Of a stretch of DNA of 64,000 nt, positions 34,128-45,600 are shown one piece after another. Source of the stretch: Petrosia ficiformis (taxonomy: Eukaryota > Porifera > Demospongiae > Haplosclerida > Petrosiidae); the NCBI GenBank assembly GCA_947044365.1, contig OX345645.1:3977741-4041740 (forward strand), in the 5' to 3' direction. The notes under the pieces are model-generated. The model searched no databases. It worked only from the letters and a program-made list of their open reading frames with translations, and was not told the origin of the DNA. Each line of letters opens with the position of its first letter. Position 1 is the stretch's first letter. The position numbers and the translations under genes were made by a program.

Positions 34128-36209
34128 TCAATCTGATTCCTCTTCGCTCTCTTCTTCTGCTGTTTCCAGCCACTCGATAACAGGTTGAATGTGTCTCAAC
34201 ACCTCCGAATATTCTAGAATATTATCAGTTTGCAAACTAAATTGAGCATACCACTCTAAAATAGAGGATTCCTCTACTACATCGAGGTTGTAAAGTTCTA
34301 AAACGTATTTGGCAAACAAAGAAGCAAAGCTCTTGTCCTTAGTAGCATATTCACTCATAGATACTATAACAGCTTTTTGTACCTCTTTCTCTTTCATGTA
34401 GTGAACCAGTAAAGATTGGAAATATCGAAATGCTTTTATAATGTATTCCATCATTTCTGCTTTGCTTGAGGAAGAAGGTGGCCCTTCTAAAATAGCCTTC
34501 ACTACATGCAACGGGACTTCATTAATAGGGACATTGTAGGCATGTTTAGAAGCATTTATCATAAGTATTGTGTTATCATTGGGAACAGAGTCTGTTAAAC
34601 TTGAACGAATGCTATCTAATATTTCGTGATAAAACATGACAGTCTCACTGTCTTTATCCACAGAAAGCAATTGCACTAGCTCTGGAGTTGCTGATGGAGT
34701 CGATTCTTCGCTTATAGATTCTTCATCTTCTTCTTCATCTTGGGTGTTTACTGTAGTATGCCATTTCTCCTTTATAAAATTGTCCGACTCATCGTCGCTA
34801 TCTGGAATGGGATAGTCCCATTTGAAACCCTTTCCACCTTCCCCTACGTCTTCAACAACGCATTCTTCAAATGGCTTATCATTAACACTGGACTCATTAT
34901 CATCCTCCCAGCCATCACTTGAAGTCAGAGCTGCTTGCTGACTGGTTGTTAGTCGTGAACCAGCCTGAACTGTGAAACCTTCTCCAATAACTACATTGAA
35001 GGAAATAATACAACCATCCTCTACAGTCACGTTTGGTTTAATCACCACATTGCTTGCTATAATCGACTTCTGAAGAATGCAGTGATCTCCAATAGTAACA
35101 TCATTCCATATATAACAACCTTCTATCTTCACACCTTTACCGATCTTGCAGTTACGACCTATGGACGAATGAGTAATATGTGTTTGAGGTCCCACAGATG
35201 ACTCGGACCCCAGCACGACATCCTCCTCCAAAATACAATCAAATGCCAAAGCTACATTAATGCTCAGATATATATTACGTCGACCATATGAGTATGCTTC
35301 TTCTAGAGCACAATTATCGGGAACTAATGGGAAAACCCATCGATGAATCACATCCTTGCTGATAGCTTCGTACGTTTGTAGATTACTGACTCGGGCAGCA
35401 TACTGATCACATATGAAGTCAGCATAGATCGTATTACCAAGTACCTCATCATTAATTATTCCTCGAATGAAGTGGTATCGTGTCTGGTAATCAAAATTAT
35501 CTGAAAATAACTGAGGGACACTAGGAGAGCATACGCTAATGTGACAATCCAAGACGTCATAGTTGATCTCAACTTTATCATTTTCTTTAAACATTGCCAC
35601 CGGAATTTTTATTTTCTTCTTCCCATCTGGTTTTTCACAAAATAGAACTCTATCAGTTGTGGAGTTAGTAGCTAAGAGAATATCGTCTTCCATACTGCGA
35701 GTGCGATGACCGGGATGTGCTCTCTTGTAGACATTTGTCATGACTGTCATCTTGTCTTTTTCTCGTAGCTGCTTGTGCTTTGCAATAACTTCTCTTAGAT
35801 CCATATTAGAAACAAGATCACCTGATACCAAGACAAAATCAGAACGAATCAAACCTTGTGCATCAATATCTCGTAATGCATCACCGACTGATGGGAAGTC
35901 TTTTGAAGTAATTATCGATAATTTCACTGACGATGATTTCTGTGTCCATCGCGATTTATCTAAATGGGCTCTCAATTGGTCAACATGTGCACAACAGTAC
36001 ACATATATTTCTTTAACTCCAGAGACAGCTAAAAACTCTACTGTGTAATCAATTAGAGGTCTGTTTACTAGGGGCAGCAATGCTCGTGGTTTCTCAGCTG
36101 TTATGGGTAGAAAGCAGAAATTGAAACTGTCAGCAATAACAACAGCTTGTACAACATCCTCAGAGCTCCATTTTTTCGTGTTCTTTTTCTCTTTCTCCTT
36201 GGAACTCAT
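34128..36209 (-). CDS. EIF2B5: Translation initiation factor eIF2B subunit epsilon
   Basis: One uninterrupted exon of 693 residues (human about 721). eIF2B-epsilon is the catalytic subunit of the GDP/GTP exchange factor for eIF2 in the cytoplasm. In order: a nucleotidyltransferase-like domain from residue about 20 (VVIADSFNFCFLPITAEKPRALLPLVNRP), the linker motif NFDYQ near residue 245, a left-handed beta-helix of hexapeptide repeats about 320-420 (CKIGKGVKI, DVTIGDHCI, NVVIKPNVTV), an acidic linker, and a C-terminal W2 HEAT-like catalytic domain ending VIEWLETAEEESEEES with the characteristic acidic tail. The frame stays open upstream to 36329, but that part is antisense to HAUS1 exon 1; MSSKEKEK at 36209 fits the family and has G at -3. 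Confidence 0.95.
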   Translation of the reverse strand: MSSKEKEKKNTKKWSSEDVVQAVVIADSFNFCFLPITAEKPRALLPLVNRPLIDYTVEFLAVSGVKEIYVYCCAHVDQLRAHLDKSRWTQKSSSVKLSIITSKDFPSVGDALRDIDAQGLIRSDFVLVSGDLVSNMDLREVIAKHKQLREKDKMTVMTNVYKRAHPGHRTRSMEDDILLATNSTTDRVLFCEKPDGKKKIKIPVAMFKENDKVEINYDVLDCHISVCSPSVPQLFSDNFDYQTRYHFIRGIINDEVLGNTIYADFICDQYAARVSNLQTYEAISKDVIHRWVFPLVPDNCALEEAYSYGRRNIYLSINVALAFDCILEEDVVLGSESSVGPQTHITHSSIGRNCKIGKGVKIEGCYIWNDVTIGDHCILQKSIIASNVVIKPNVTVEDGCIISFNVVIGEGFTVQAGSRLTTSQQAALTSSDGWEDDNESSVNDKPFEECVVEDVGEGGKGFKWDYPIPDSDDESDNFIKEKWHTTVNTQDEEEDEESISEESTPSATPELVQLLSVDKDSETVMFYHEILDSIRSSLTDSVPNDNTILMINASKHAYNVPINEVPLHVVKAILEGPPSSSSKAEMMEYIIKAFRYFQSLLVHYMKEKEVQKAVIVSMSEYATKDKSFASLFAKYVLELYNLDVVEESSILEWYAQFSLQTDNILEYSEVLRHIQPVIEWLETAEEESEEESD

Positions 36210-36262
36210 CTCGTACCACCATGTGGGTGAGGTTTGATAAATGGGCGGAGTCAGATTTGAAA
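36210..36262. promoter_or_regulatory. 53-base bidirectional start region, EIF2B5 / HAUS1
   Basis: The two start codons point away from each other with 53 bases between. Core promoter sequence must overlap the 5' UTRs or the coding parts. An accaccatgtgggtg stretch is the only non-A+T-rich part. No TATA box. Confidence 0.6.
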
Positions 36263-39200
36263 ATGGCGGAAAAGAAAGCACTAGAATCGAGACATCAGCA
36301 TGTATGCTAGCACTATATTCTGCACACATAATTATATTTGTTTTATGTAGGTTAGAAAATGGTTAGAAAAAGTTTTCACAGGAACTCAAATTCCAGATTA
36401 TGAAGTGAGCCCATGTCATATTGATGAACTACACAAATTAGCCGAAGAATCAGAAGAAAATGAAAAAAAATCTGAAATTGTTATTAGCGAACTAGAACAT
36501 AGGATAAAAGAGTGTGAATCAGAAGGTAGTTAATCTTTCAGCTTATTTTATTGATTGGTAAATGCATATTAGTCACCAAGGTGAATCTGACCATTGTGTG
36601 GGGCAGAGGGTCTGGACTGCAACGTATACTGAACTTGTGTCAGCTGCAGGAATTCTGCAGTAGCTAGGAAGTGATGTCATAACAGTTATAGCTGGCAATA
36701 AAAGTGTGGAGTTAGTAAGTACTAGTAAATGATGTGACTAGTTTATACCTTAAAAGAAGAGCAGAGGAAGGTGATTTGCAGCTTTTTAGGCTGTGGGGAT
36801 GTTTTTGCTGTTCTACCAGCTGATTTATGTACAAATTAACATTTAATTTCTCAAAACTCTCAACTGTTAACCTTTTCCAAACTTGTAAAGTCTTAGAGTA
36901 AAAAGGTTCAAGTATATTACACTGGTTTATCTCTGAGTTAATATCTTTTTTGCAGCCAGCCAAAGCATAAAATAGATTGTTGAGGGGCAATGGGTATACC
37001 ACGAGTTCATACCTCGTGAATGGCTTTCTCAGTTCCACCTGTATGGCAAGCTGACACCCACCCAAAGCCATATAAGCATGGCACAAGTTTGCTGTGGTCC
37101 TGAACCTCCACCTACACACAAACCCTCCAGATTTTAAAGCCAAAATTGATTTGACTGCCATTATAAAATCTCGTAGGTGTTTATATAAGTAAGTTGTCTC
37201 CCTCCTGAAAAACATTCCTGTATGAAAACCGGTGTTCTGCCCACACTGGTCTGGAATAGCTAGATAATACATAATATAGACTACCAAGACAGAATTAACT
37301 ATGTACTGGATAAACAGCACTAAATACAAGTTGGAATCTGACCACCATTGTAGTTAGGATACTGGAAAACCTTATGATACAGTTATGCACATGTATATAT
37401 AATATATATAAATAAGAATTTGTCAAAAACTTATACTTAAGTGCTCATTATTCATCAATTTTATACAGGTAGGTAATGAAATATGGTATCCAGGAAGAGC
37501 AGCTATTGCGGGGTTTATCTAGAGATTTGGGGAGGGGGGGGGAACTAATTCCTGATGGAAATTTTTAGTTGGCCACACCCATTTTCCCTCCTTAAACCAC
37601 ACTCATGACAACTTTTCTGCAAACCGCTGTAGACACTATTTGGGAGTAGTACTATAATTATCTGAAGTTTTGAGGGGGGAGCCCCCTCCCCCCAATAGAT
37701 AGAATCCTGATTGCTCTGCCTAAGTTAGTTTCCTTTACAAAATGGGGTATTTGAATATAAGCGTTTGACAAAATTCTTATTTGACAAATTTTCTCATTCA
37801 TGGTCAAATATATATACATGTATAAAGAACATTGTTACAGTTACCTATTCTGTGGTTATAAAAAAATTAAAAATCCTTTTAGTAAATCTTTTAATTATAC
37901 CTGAATTACAGGTCTACTACAAGTTATAGTTATTACTGTAGACCTGTAATTCAGTTATAACTGAATTACATGTCTACAGTAATAACTATAAGCTTTTAAT
38001 TATAATTGAATTACATGTCTACAATAATAACTATAACTTAAATCCTTTTACTAAAGCTTTTAATTCTAACTAAATTACATGTTTACAGTTATAACTATAA
38101 CTAAAATCCTTTTACTAAAGCTTTTAATTATAATTGAATTACATGTCTACAATAATAACTATAACTAAAAATCCTTTTACTAAAGCTTTTAATTATAACT
38201 GAATTACATGTCTACAGTAATAACTATAACTAAAATCCTTTTACTAAAGCTTTTAATTATAACTGAATTACATGTCTACAGTAATAACTATAACTAAAAT
38301 CCTTTTACTAAAGCTTTTAATTATAACTAAATTACATGTTTACAGTAATAACTATAACTGAATTACATGTTTACAGTAATAACTATAACTGAATTACATG
38401 TCTACAATAATAACTATAACTAAAATCCTTTTAGTAAAGCTTTTAATTCTTTTAATTATAGCTGAATTACATGTCTACCCAGATTCTACTGCAGCTACAT
38501 GTACTGTAAGTACACTGCTCTTGGGAGGGTCTTGGTGTGTGCTCCCCTGTAAAAAAATGTTTAGTTTAGGCCCTCTGAGGTTGCTCCTGGTGGCTTCTGG
38601 GGCCCCAGAAGGCTTGTAGCTGAGATGATGTTGCATGTTGGAATAAATTTGGTCTGAAATCTAGGGGGGGAGGGATAGTCATGTTATGGAGGGGAATCCA
38701 TATGACACCCTTGTTGAGCCAAATTGTTTGATGCTTGAAATTTTTTTGTTTTTTTTTAAATCTGGCATGTTTATATTACTTTTGATGGTGTCATTATCAT
38801 TTAATGTAGCAAACAGACTGGAGTCCCTTCATGCATGTATTGGAATTACAATCAAAGATTTACCACTTGAAACTCAACACCACATCGAGATTCTTGCAAA
38901 AGTTGCTAATATTTTGGAAATAACAGATTGTTCATCATCAAGGTAAAGGGACAATGTATTTCAAACTGAAATGGTTGTTTATTTCATAGTCTAATCATAC
39001 ATTTAAATATTGTAACCTAATAAAGTCCACATCATGCATTATTGAATAGCAACTAACTGCAGTTGGGAGGGTTACACACATGTCCAAACTTCCAAAGTGT
39101 TCAACTGCTCATTATTGTATACTGAACTATTCTCTGGAGGGTAAACACAGTTAGTTCCTAATAATGGCCATACATCCATTGACCATTCTCTGGAGGGTAA

Positions 39201-42200
39201 ACACAGCTAATAATGGCCATACATCCATTGACCATTCTCTGGAGGGTAAACACAGTTAATGGCCATACATCCATTGACCATTCTCTGGAGGGTAAACACA
39301 GCTAATAATGGCCATACATCCATTGACCATTCTCTGGAGGGTAAACACAGTTAATGGCCATACATCCATTGACCATTCTCTGGAGGGTAAAACACAGTTA
39401 GTTGCTAATAATGTCCATACATCCATTGACCATTCTCTGGAGGGTAAACACAGTTAGTTGCTAATAATGTCCATACATCCATTGACCATTCTCTGGAGGG
39501 TAAACACAGTTAGTTCCTAATAATGGCCATACATCCATTGACCATTCTCTGGAGGGTAAACACAGTTAGTTCCTAATAATGGCCATACATTCATTGACCA
39601 TTCTCTGGAGGGTAAACACAGCTAATAATGGCCATACATCCAATGACCATCCTCTGGAGGGTAAACACAGTTAGTTGCTAATAATGGTCGTACATCCAAT
39701 GACCATTCTGTGCTGGGTAAACACTAATAATGCTTGTGCATGTCTTAGTGGTCAGTTGTTCAAAACTGTCCAGTTTACCCTCCAGGGAGGAAGGGGTTAA
39801 ACTAAGCTTCAACAAGTGTAATATACTCTAATTTTGAATATTTTCCCTTTACTATTGCAGTTTGTCACTAGGTATGAGCACATTTTTGAAAAAAGAGGCA
39901 TCACTTAAAAAGGAAATAGACTGTTTATCAAAAAAATTGCAACAGCTGGAAGAAGAGATCTGTAACGCACAACTAGAGAAAGAAAACATTTCCAGGTGAT
40001 TGATCCAAACAGACTGTCTAATTATTTTGTCATATAATTAGCATGTCTACTACACCTTATGTAAACTCTTAATATGATAAAACTAGGGTCATGCTCATTA
40101 TGCTGGCATTGTGAAGCATGATGAAGCATAATAGGGTGTGGAATGTAAACTTTGTGGTCAAAATATAGGTCATGAGGTAACAGAGTTGCAACTAAAGGTG
40201 CCTCTGCTGAATATGACAGTAAATGTAACATTATCAGTATTTTTAAAATTTACTTTAGAAGAATTTTGAGCATAATGAGAGAGAATAATAAGTACCTAAG
40301 TGGAAGCATAATTAAGAGAATTTAAGTATAGCATTATAGGCTGTAATAAAAGCTCCCTGGATCATAAAACAGCATGGATCTAATGCTCCTTTGTGTTTCG
40401 TACTCTACTATAATTAAAGTATATCCAATATAATTAAATTTGTCCTGTTCTCCTTTCAATATGATTAATTTGACATTATTTTAAAATAAGATGTATGGAG
40501 AGAAAAGAATCCCTTTGATTGCTTTGTGGTGTCATTATTCTGAATCATGTCTGACCTTCTTGGTCCCCCAACTGCATGTTACAATTATTTGTTAATCTAC
40601 TCTTCTTACATTTAAAGCTTCTTGTAGAACTTTAGGAATACATTTCAGATGGAACAGCCAGTTTCTACATAAATTATAACCTGTTCATCTGTTAGACCTT
40701 GAGTGCATATTTTTTTATGTGCCATGCATTAACTGACTGAGCCCCCAGAATGACATAACTTCCCTAACAGTATACATTAAACTGGAAAGTAATCATAGTG
40801 ATGGGCCATAAATATTATACGGTAGTTTATCTATAGTCACATTCACGATGTCCTCAAAATTAGGATTTAGAATGTTATGACTTTATAATTATGTATAGTT
40901 TAATGTCATAAGGCTAATACATGTAACTCAATAATGATACTATGGATTGGAATCAGTGTTTTTGATAAGCTTATATGGTGCACCATTAGCCCAAAGAGCT
41001 TCTTATTTGGCACTGCACAGTTCTCTCTTTGGGCAGTTAATTATGATTATATTGTCACTAACAGCATTAACTCTTTGTTAATTGGCTCAAGATGTCTTCC
41101 CAATGGCGCACACACTAACCATTGTTGAGCCAATTTGGCTGAGGCTTCAAAACATATCAAAAACTCTGATTGGAATTTAATATACACAAAAAAAGAACAA
41201 GAAGGATTATATGAAATTTGTGTGGGTAAAAAGATAATTGGTCATTCCATATGAACATTGATGTCAAGGTGACAGGTTAGGTGACCTCACTGACCTGATA
41301 TTATTAAGTGGGTGCATTAAGCCTCAAACCAATTAAGAAATGTTAATTCATATTACTAAAAATATTTGACTGTCTAGTCCACTGATGACTCACTTCTCCA
41401 TACACTTCAGATTATCAACCCAGCTCCAACAAGATGCAAAAAAGATAAAACAAGCTAATACTCAAAAGGCAAAACAAGCTCAATTTCTTCAACAGAAATC
41501 TGAACAATATGAGAAATTAATTGCATCCCTTCAGGTAAATACCATGATACCATGATTGCATAGTGTGGTGTAGATTTGTAAAGTGTTAAAAGAAAATGAA
41601 CTGGTTGCACTATTTTTTTTATTGATGAGGCTTTAGTAATTTATGAAAAGGAATAGCCATTATGATTGTGATCCCACTTGTTTTATTGCTCATTTCCTCT
41701 TCTTTTTCAAAATTAATACTCTTTTATAACTTAAATTTTGCAGTCTTTTTCAGCTAGAAGTTCTTTTTATAACAAAATATTTCATAGTATATACAGTAAA
41801 GCTGGACATATAATTATACGCCAAGATATGTCATGTAAGTGTATAACCTTTGATTAGTTTCTTTGGATGTGATGTATCCCTCACAATCTTGAGCAATATC
41901 ACATCTTTGGACAGGTTTACAATTATATATAATGGTCCAGATGTTGTTAAAATGTACAACCTTTAGTTAGTTTCTTTGAATGTGATGTATCCCTCACAAA
42001 CTTGCATGATATCATGTCCTTGGACACAATTTCAGGTTCATGAGAGGAATGTAATCACAAAGATATATAGCTCTTTGGTTCATAAACATTATATCCGAGT
42101 TTTGAATTTCAGGGTGAAATGTCTGAGAATGGCTATTCACAGGACATCCAGCATGGAACTCTGCAAAAGTGTCATCAAGTGAGTGTTGAAGTTAAATAGA

Positions 42201-42592
42201 AAATTTAAACTTTTAATTTAAAAACTTGTAATTTTAAAACTTGTAATTTAAAAACTTGTAGGAAATCAAATCTCTTGAGAGCCAAGTGCTTCCTTTGAAG
42301 TCACAGCTAGAACACTTTGCAGATTTACCTCCTGTAAGTAACCCACTTAGTAATCAAAGGGTTAGACTCTTCAAGTAATAGTCGGCTCCTCCTGATTGAT
42401 TTCAAACATCCCTCCCTTTCACACAGAATTTAGAACTTGCTAAATTGAAAGTAGAAGAAGCAAAGCAAGAACTGGTATTTATATTATAGACTACAAATTT
42501 CATAGACTAACAAGCTCCCTCTATTCCAAATACAGATCAGATTAGAAAAAGAACTCTCCAAGAACATAGATTTGATACATGCAGAAAAATGA
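36263..42592 (+). CDS. HAUS1: HAUS augmin-like complex subunit 1
   Basis: Nine exons: 36263-36301, 36351-36525, 38810-38942, 39861-39995, 41411-41534, 42113-42178, 42262-42333, 42427-42474, 42536-42592; all phases agree and give 282 residues (human 278). HAUS1 is part of augmin, which recruits gamma-tubulin to spindle microtubules for branching nucleation. The N-terminus has VRKWLEKVFTGTQIPDYEVSP, closely matching the family, followed by almost continuous coiled coil and the C-terminal LPLKSQLEHFADLPPN...LELAKLKVEEAKQEL region. The start ATG has AAA before it and GCG after. Exon 1 encodes only 13 residues and the 5' intron is 49 bases. Several introns carry repeats: tandem arrays in introns 2 and 3 and a nested MITE in intron 4. 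Confidence 0.9.
36712..37272 (-). CDS. Hypothetical intronic reading frame
   Basis: A 186-codon minus-strand frame from the first ATG (open a further 19 codons upstream) lies inside HAUS1 intron 2, in sequence with less A+T bias than its surroundings. The product has scattered Cys (DQCGQNTGFHTG, LALKSGGFVCRW, LGGCQLAIQ, ALAGCKKD) and looks more protein-like than other frames here, without low complexity. I do not recognise a domain. It could be a small nested gene, an exon of an unseen gene, or a remnant of a transposon. Function unknown. Confidence 0.3.
   Translation of the reverse strand: MYYLAIPDQCGQNTGFHTGMFFRRETTYLYKHLRDFIMAVKSILALKSGGFVCRWRFRTTANLCHAYMALGGCQLAIQVELRKPFTRYELVVYPLPLNNLFYALAGCKKDINSEINQCNILEPFYSKTLQVWKRLTVESFEKLNVNLYINQLVEQQKHPHSLKSCKSPSSALLLRYKLVTSFTSTY
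37505..37705. mobile_element. hAT-like fragment in HAUS1 intron 2
   Basis: tatctagagatttggggagg ... ttggccacacccattttcc ... ggagccccctcccccc ... agaatcctg resembles the family B elements at 7212 and 11710 in composition and order. Ends are unclear. Confidence 0.35.
37920..38480. repeat. Minisatellite, about 64-base unit
   Basis: Units contain actataactaaaatcctttt, actaaagcttttaattata and actgaattacatgtctac; about eight copies, some lacking the middle block. An inverted half-unit at 37905-37960 forms a hairpin at the left end. Confidence 0.88.
38515..38680. mobile_element. Dispersed repeat family G, copy 2
   Basis: ggccctctgaggttgctcct, aggcttgtagctgagatga, tttggtctgaaatctagg match the copy at 25610-25830. 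It lies 130 bases before HAUS1 exon 3. Confidence 0.6.
39119..39725. repeat. Minisatellite, 42-57-base units
   Basis: About 12 copies of ccattctctggagggtaaac followed by acagttagttcctaataatg and gccatacatccattga; a subset lacks the middle segment, which explains the two unit lengths. It fills most of HAUS1 intron 3. Confidence 0.9.
40498..40812. mobile_element. Dispersed element family E, copy 3
   Basis: Starts gagaaaagaatccctttgat, ends aaagtaatcatagtgatggg (imperfect inverted repeats), and shares cttgtagaactttaggaata and gagcccccagaatgacat with copies 1 and 2. Confidence 0.65.
40836..41280. mobile_element. TIR element family D, copy interrupted by a hAT MITE
   Basis: Flanks on either side of 40954-41168 together match the uninterrupted copies at 50095-50312 and 60036-60300: gtcacattcacgatgtcctc, taatgtcataaggctaatac, aactcaataatga...ggattg on the left, and atacacaaaaaaagaac, ggtaaaaagataattggtca on the right. 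Confidence 0.75.
40954..41168. mobile_element. hAT-type MITE family A, intact copy with 8-base target duplication
   Basis: 215 bases from cagtgtttttgataag to tatcaaaaactctg, flanked by attggaat at 40946-40953 and 41169-41176. The interior matches 6882-7105 in reverse. Inserted in a family D element in HAUS1 intron 4. Confidence 0.88.
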
Positions 42593-42614
42593 CACATACT
42601 TTACATTCAAATAG

Positions 42615-42620
42615 TTTATT
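42615..42620 (-). terminator. AATAAA poly(A) signal for CCDC87
   Basis: TTTATT on the plus strand reads AATAAA on the minus strand, 35 bases after the CCDC87 stop and only 23 bases after the HAUS1 stop, so the two 3' UTRs should overlap. Confidence 0.5.
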
Positions 42621-42654
42621 TACAAATCTAATTTTTAATAACCTAAAGAGTGTT

Positions 42655-45600
42655 TCAGTAAGGTGTATATAAGTGTCCTAGATGATTTGTGTTACTGTGT
42701 GTTGTTGCTGCGTTTAGATACTGGATGGCTGGTTGAAGCACTGCTTGTCTCCGTTTTTGGTGTAAGGAGTATAGCATCTCGGTACAATCCATGCTCATTT
42801 TCTCTAAATAGTCTCTTCCCTGTGAATTTAATATTACAGTAAATAGTATCAAGTTTTTTGAATGAGGTGACTGAACCATTAGAAATATATAATATTATAA
42901 ATAATAAATATGCTGTATGGCTGTGTAGAGTAAGCTAAATAATAAAAAAAAAAGCTAAGTTTAGCTAATTAATTATTCATGAGGTGTGGTCAATTAATAG
43001 TAGTAGTTACTGGATACCAAACATATTTTTGGGGGTCTGAAAGCAACATACAGTTCTTCCATGATTATTTAAAATTATTTCTTTACTTAATATGCAATAA
43101 AGTTGTAAACAAAAATTGATTCATGCAGTTCCCTTGTAACTCAAGATGTGGTCTCTGATATTGTGATAGTTTTCATGTCAAAAATCTTCATTTGCAACAG
43201 TTTCTGGTTTTTGTTAACTGCTATAGTGGGTCACTATGTGTGGGGATTGACAACACGTCTAAATTTAATACGGTATATTTTTATGCATTTTTGAGTTACC
43301 ATGGTCAGTTTGCAATTGCACAAGTCGTTAACCCAAATGTATTTCCCTTTGTTAATGATCTTTTGTTATTTTGAATCTACATGCCTGTTCAAATTGCTTA
43401 CAAATATGAAAAAAGCTAACGCTAAACTTTCGGTATCACTAAAGTTCTGTTTGTACAAAAACATACTTGTGGTGTGTCAAATTATTACACACGCAATGTG
43501 ATATTACGATAAAGCATGAGGTGACTGAACCATTAGAAATATATAATATTATAAATAATAAACATGCTGTATGGCTGTGTAGAGTAAGCTAAATAATAAA
43601 AAAAAAGCTAAGTTTAGCTAATTAATTATTCATGAGGTGTGGTCAATTAATAGTAGTAGTTACTGGATACCAAACATATTTTTGGGGGTGTGAAAGCAAC
43701 ATACAGTTCTTCCATGATTATTTAAAATTATTTCTTTACTTAATATGCAATAAAGTTGTAAACAAAAATTGATTCATGCAGTTCCCTTGTAACTCAAGAT
43801 GTGGTCTCTGATATTGTGATAGTTTTCATGTCAAAAATCTTCATTTGCAACAGTTTCTGGTTTTTGTTAACTGCTATAGTGGGTCACTATGTGTGGGGAT
43901 TGACAACACGTCTAAATTTAATACGGTATATTTTTATGCATTTTTGAGTTACCATGCTCAGTTTGCAATTGCACAAGTCGTTAACCCAAATGTATTTCCC
44001 TTTGTTAATGATCTTTTGTTATTTTGAATCTACATGCCTGTTCAAATTGCTTGCAAATATGACGCTAAACTTTCGGTATCACTAAAGTTCTGTTTGTACA
44101 AAAACATACTTGTGGTGTGTCAAATTATTACACACGCAATGTGATATTACGATAAAGCATGAGGTGACTGAACCATTAGAAATATATAATATTATAAATA
44201 ATAAACATGCTGTATGGCTGTGTAGAGTAAGCTAAATAATAAAAAAAAAAGCTAAGTTTAGCTAATTAATTATTCATGAGGTGTGGTCAATTAATAGTAG
44301 TAGTTACTGGATACCAAACATATTTTTGGGGTCTGAAAGCAACATACAGTTCTTCCATGATTATTTAAAATTATTTCTTTACTTAATATGCAATAAAGTT
44401 GTAAACAAAAATTGATTCATGCAGTTCCCTTGTAACTCAAGATGTGGTCTCTGATATTGTGATAGTTTTCATGTCAAAAATCTTCATTTGCAACAGTTTC
44501 TGGTTTTTGTTAACTGCTATAGTGGGTCACTATGTGTGGGGATTGACAACACGTCTAAATTTAATACGGTATATTTTTATGCATTTTTGAGTTACCATGG
44601 TCAGTTTGCAATTGCACAAGTCGTTAACCCAAATGTATTTCCCTTTGTTAATAATCTTTTGTTATTTTGAATCTACATGCCTGTTCAAATTGCTTGCAAA
44701 TATGAAAAAAGCTAACGCTAAACTTTCGGTATCACTAAAGTTCTGTTTGTACAAAAACATACTTGTGGTGTGTCAAATTATTACACACGCAATGTGATAT
44801 TATGATAAAGCATCTATATCCTGTAACCTTAATAAGGTGGGATAGTAGTAGTGATCCTCAACTTTTATAGTAGGTAAACAGTTATATTTCCAACAATCAT
44901 AACCCTGTTGGATCGAATGCTTTAATACTAAAAGTTAATTAAGGAAAGTTCTGGGCATATGGTTAACATTGAATATACTTATTCCACCAGAATTGGTTAA
45001 TGACCAAACAGGGAACCCACAATTATACAACCACTTAGCAAATTTACAAGGTGGAGTGGATTACTATATATATAATTTAAACCCTCCTAGGATCAATCAT
45101 CCAGCAATTTAAGTTTTAATACTACTGATCCCAATAAGTTAGCCAACAGTGTAAATTATAAATTCACTCTAACGTACCTTGTATGTCAAGACATTATTAA
45201 ATTGCCTCAGCTTCTTCGCACATGAAATGACTTGACAATCAGTTTTGTCAAGTTGCTGTATAAAATGTGATTGCAGGCAAAATTAATAACAAATTAGGTG
45301 TACCTGATGTAAAACATTTCTAGTTTTTGCTTCTTTGAGTCTAGCTACTGCAGAATTGGCTGGTGAAGAAAACAATGTTGCAATGATCATAAATAATTAT
45401 TATAATTATAATCTTACTCTTGGAGAAATGTCTTGATGGAGAGGAAGCATGTTCTTCAAACGATTCCAATCTTTTTAAGGCATCTTCTCTTTGTTTTACT
45501 GCATCACTGCTTGCTTCCCACAAATTAAATACCTGGAAATGAAAATGTGAGTGTTTTGGACAACGCCCACCGCGTGGTTCAACTAACTACAAAAGATCAC

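Noticed and set aside
36210..36329. 40-codon N-terminal extension of EIF2B5
   Set aside because: It is antisense to HAUS1 exon 1 and unlike other eIF2B-epsilon N-termini; the internal ATG at 36209 fits.
43192..44670. Three 60-codon frames (MQQFLVFVN...) conserved in tandem
   Set aside because: They are identical because the DNA was triplicated recently; there is no independent sign of coding selection, splice signals or domain.
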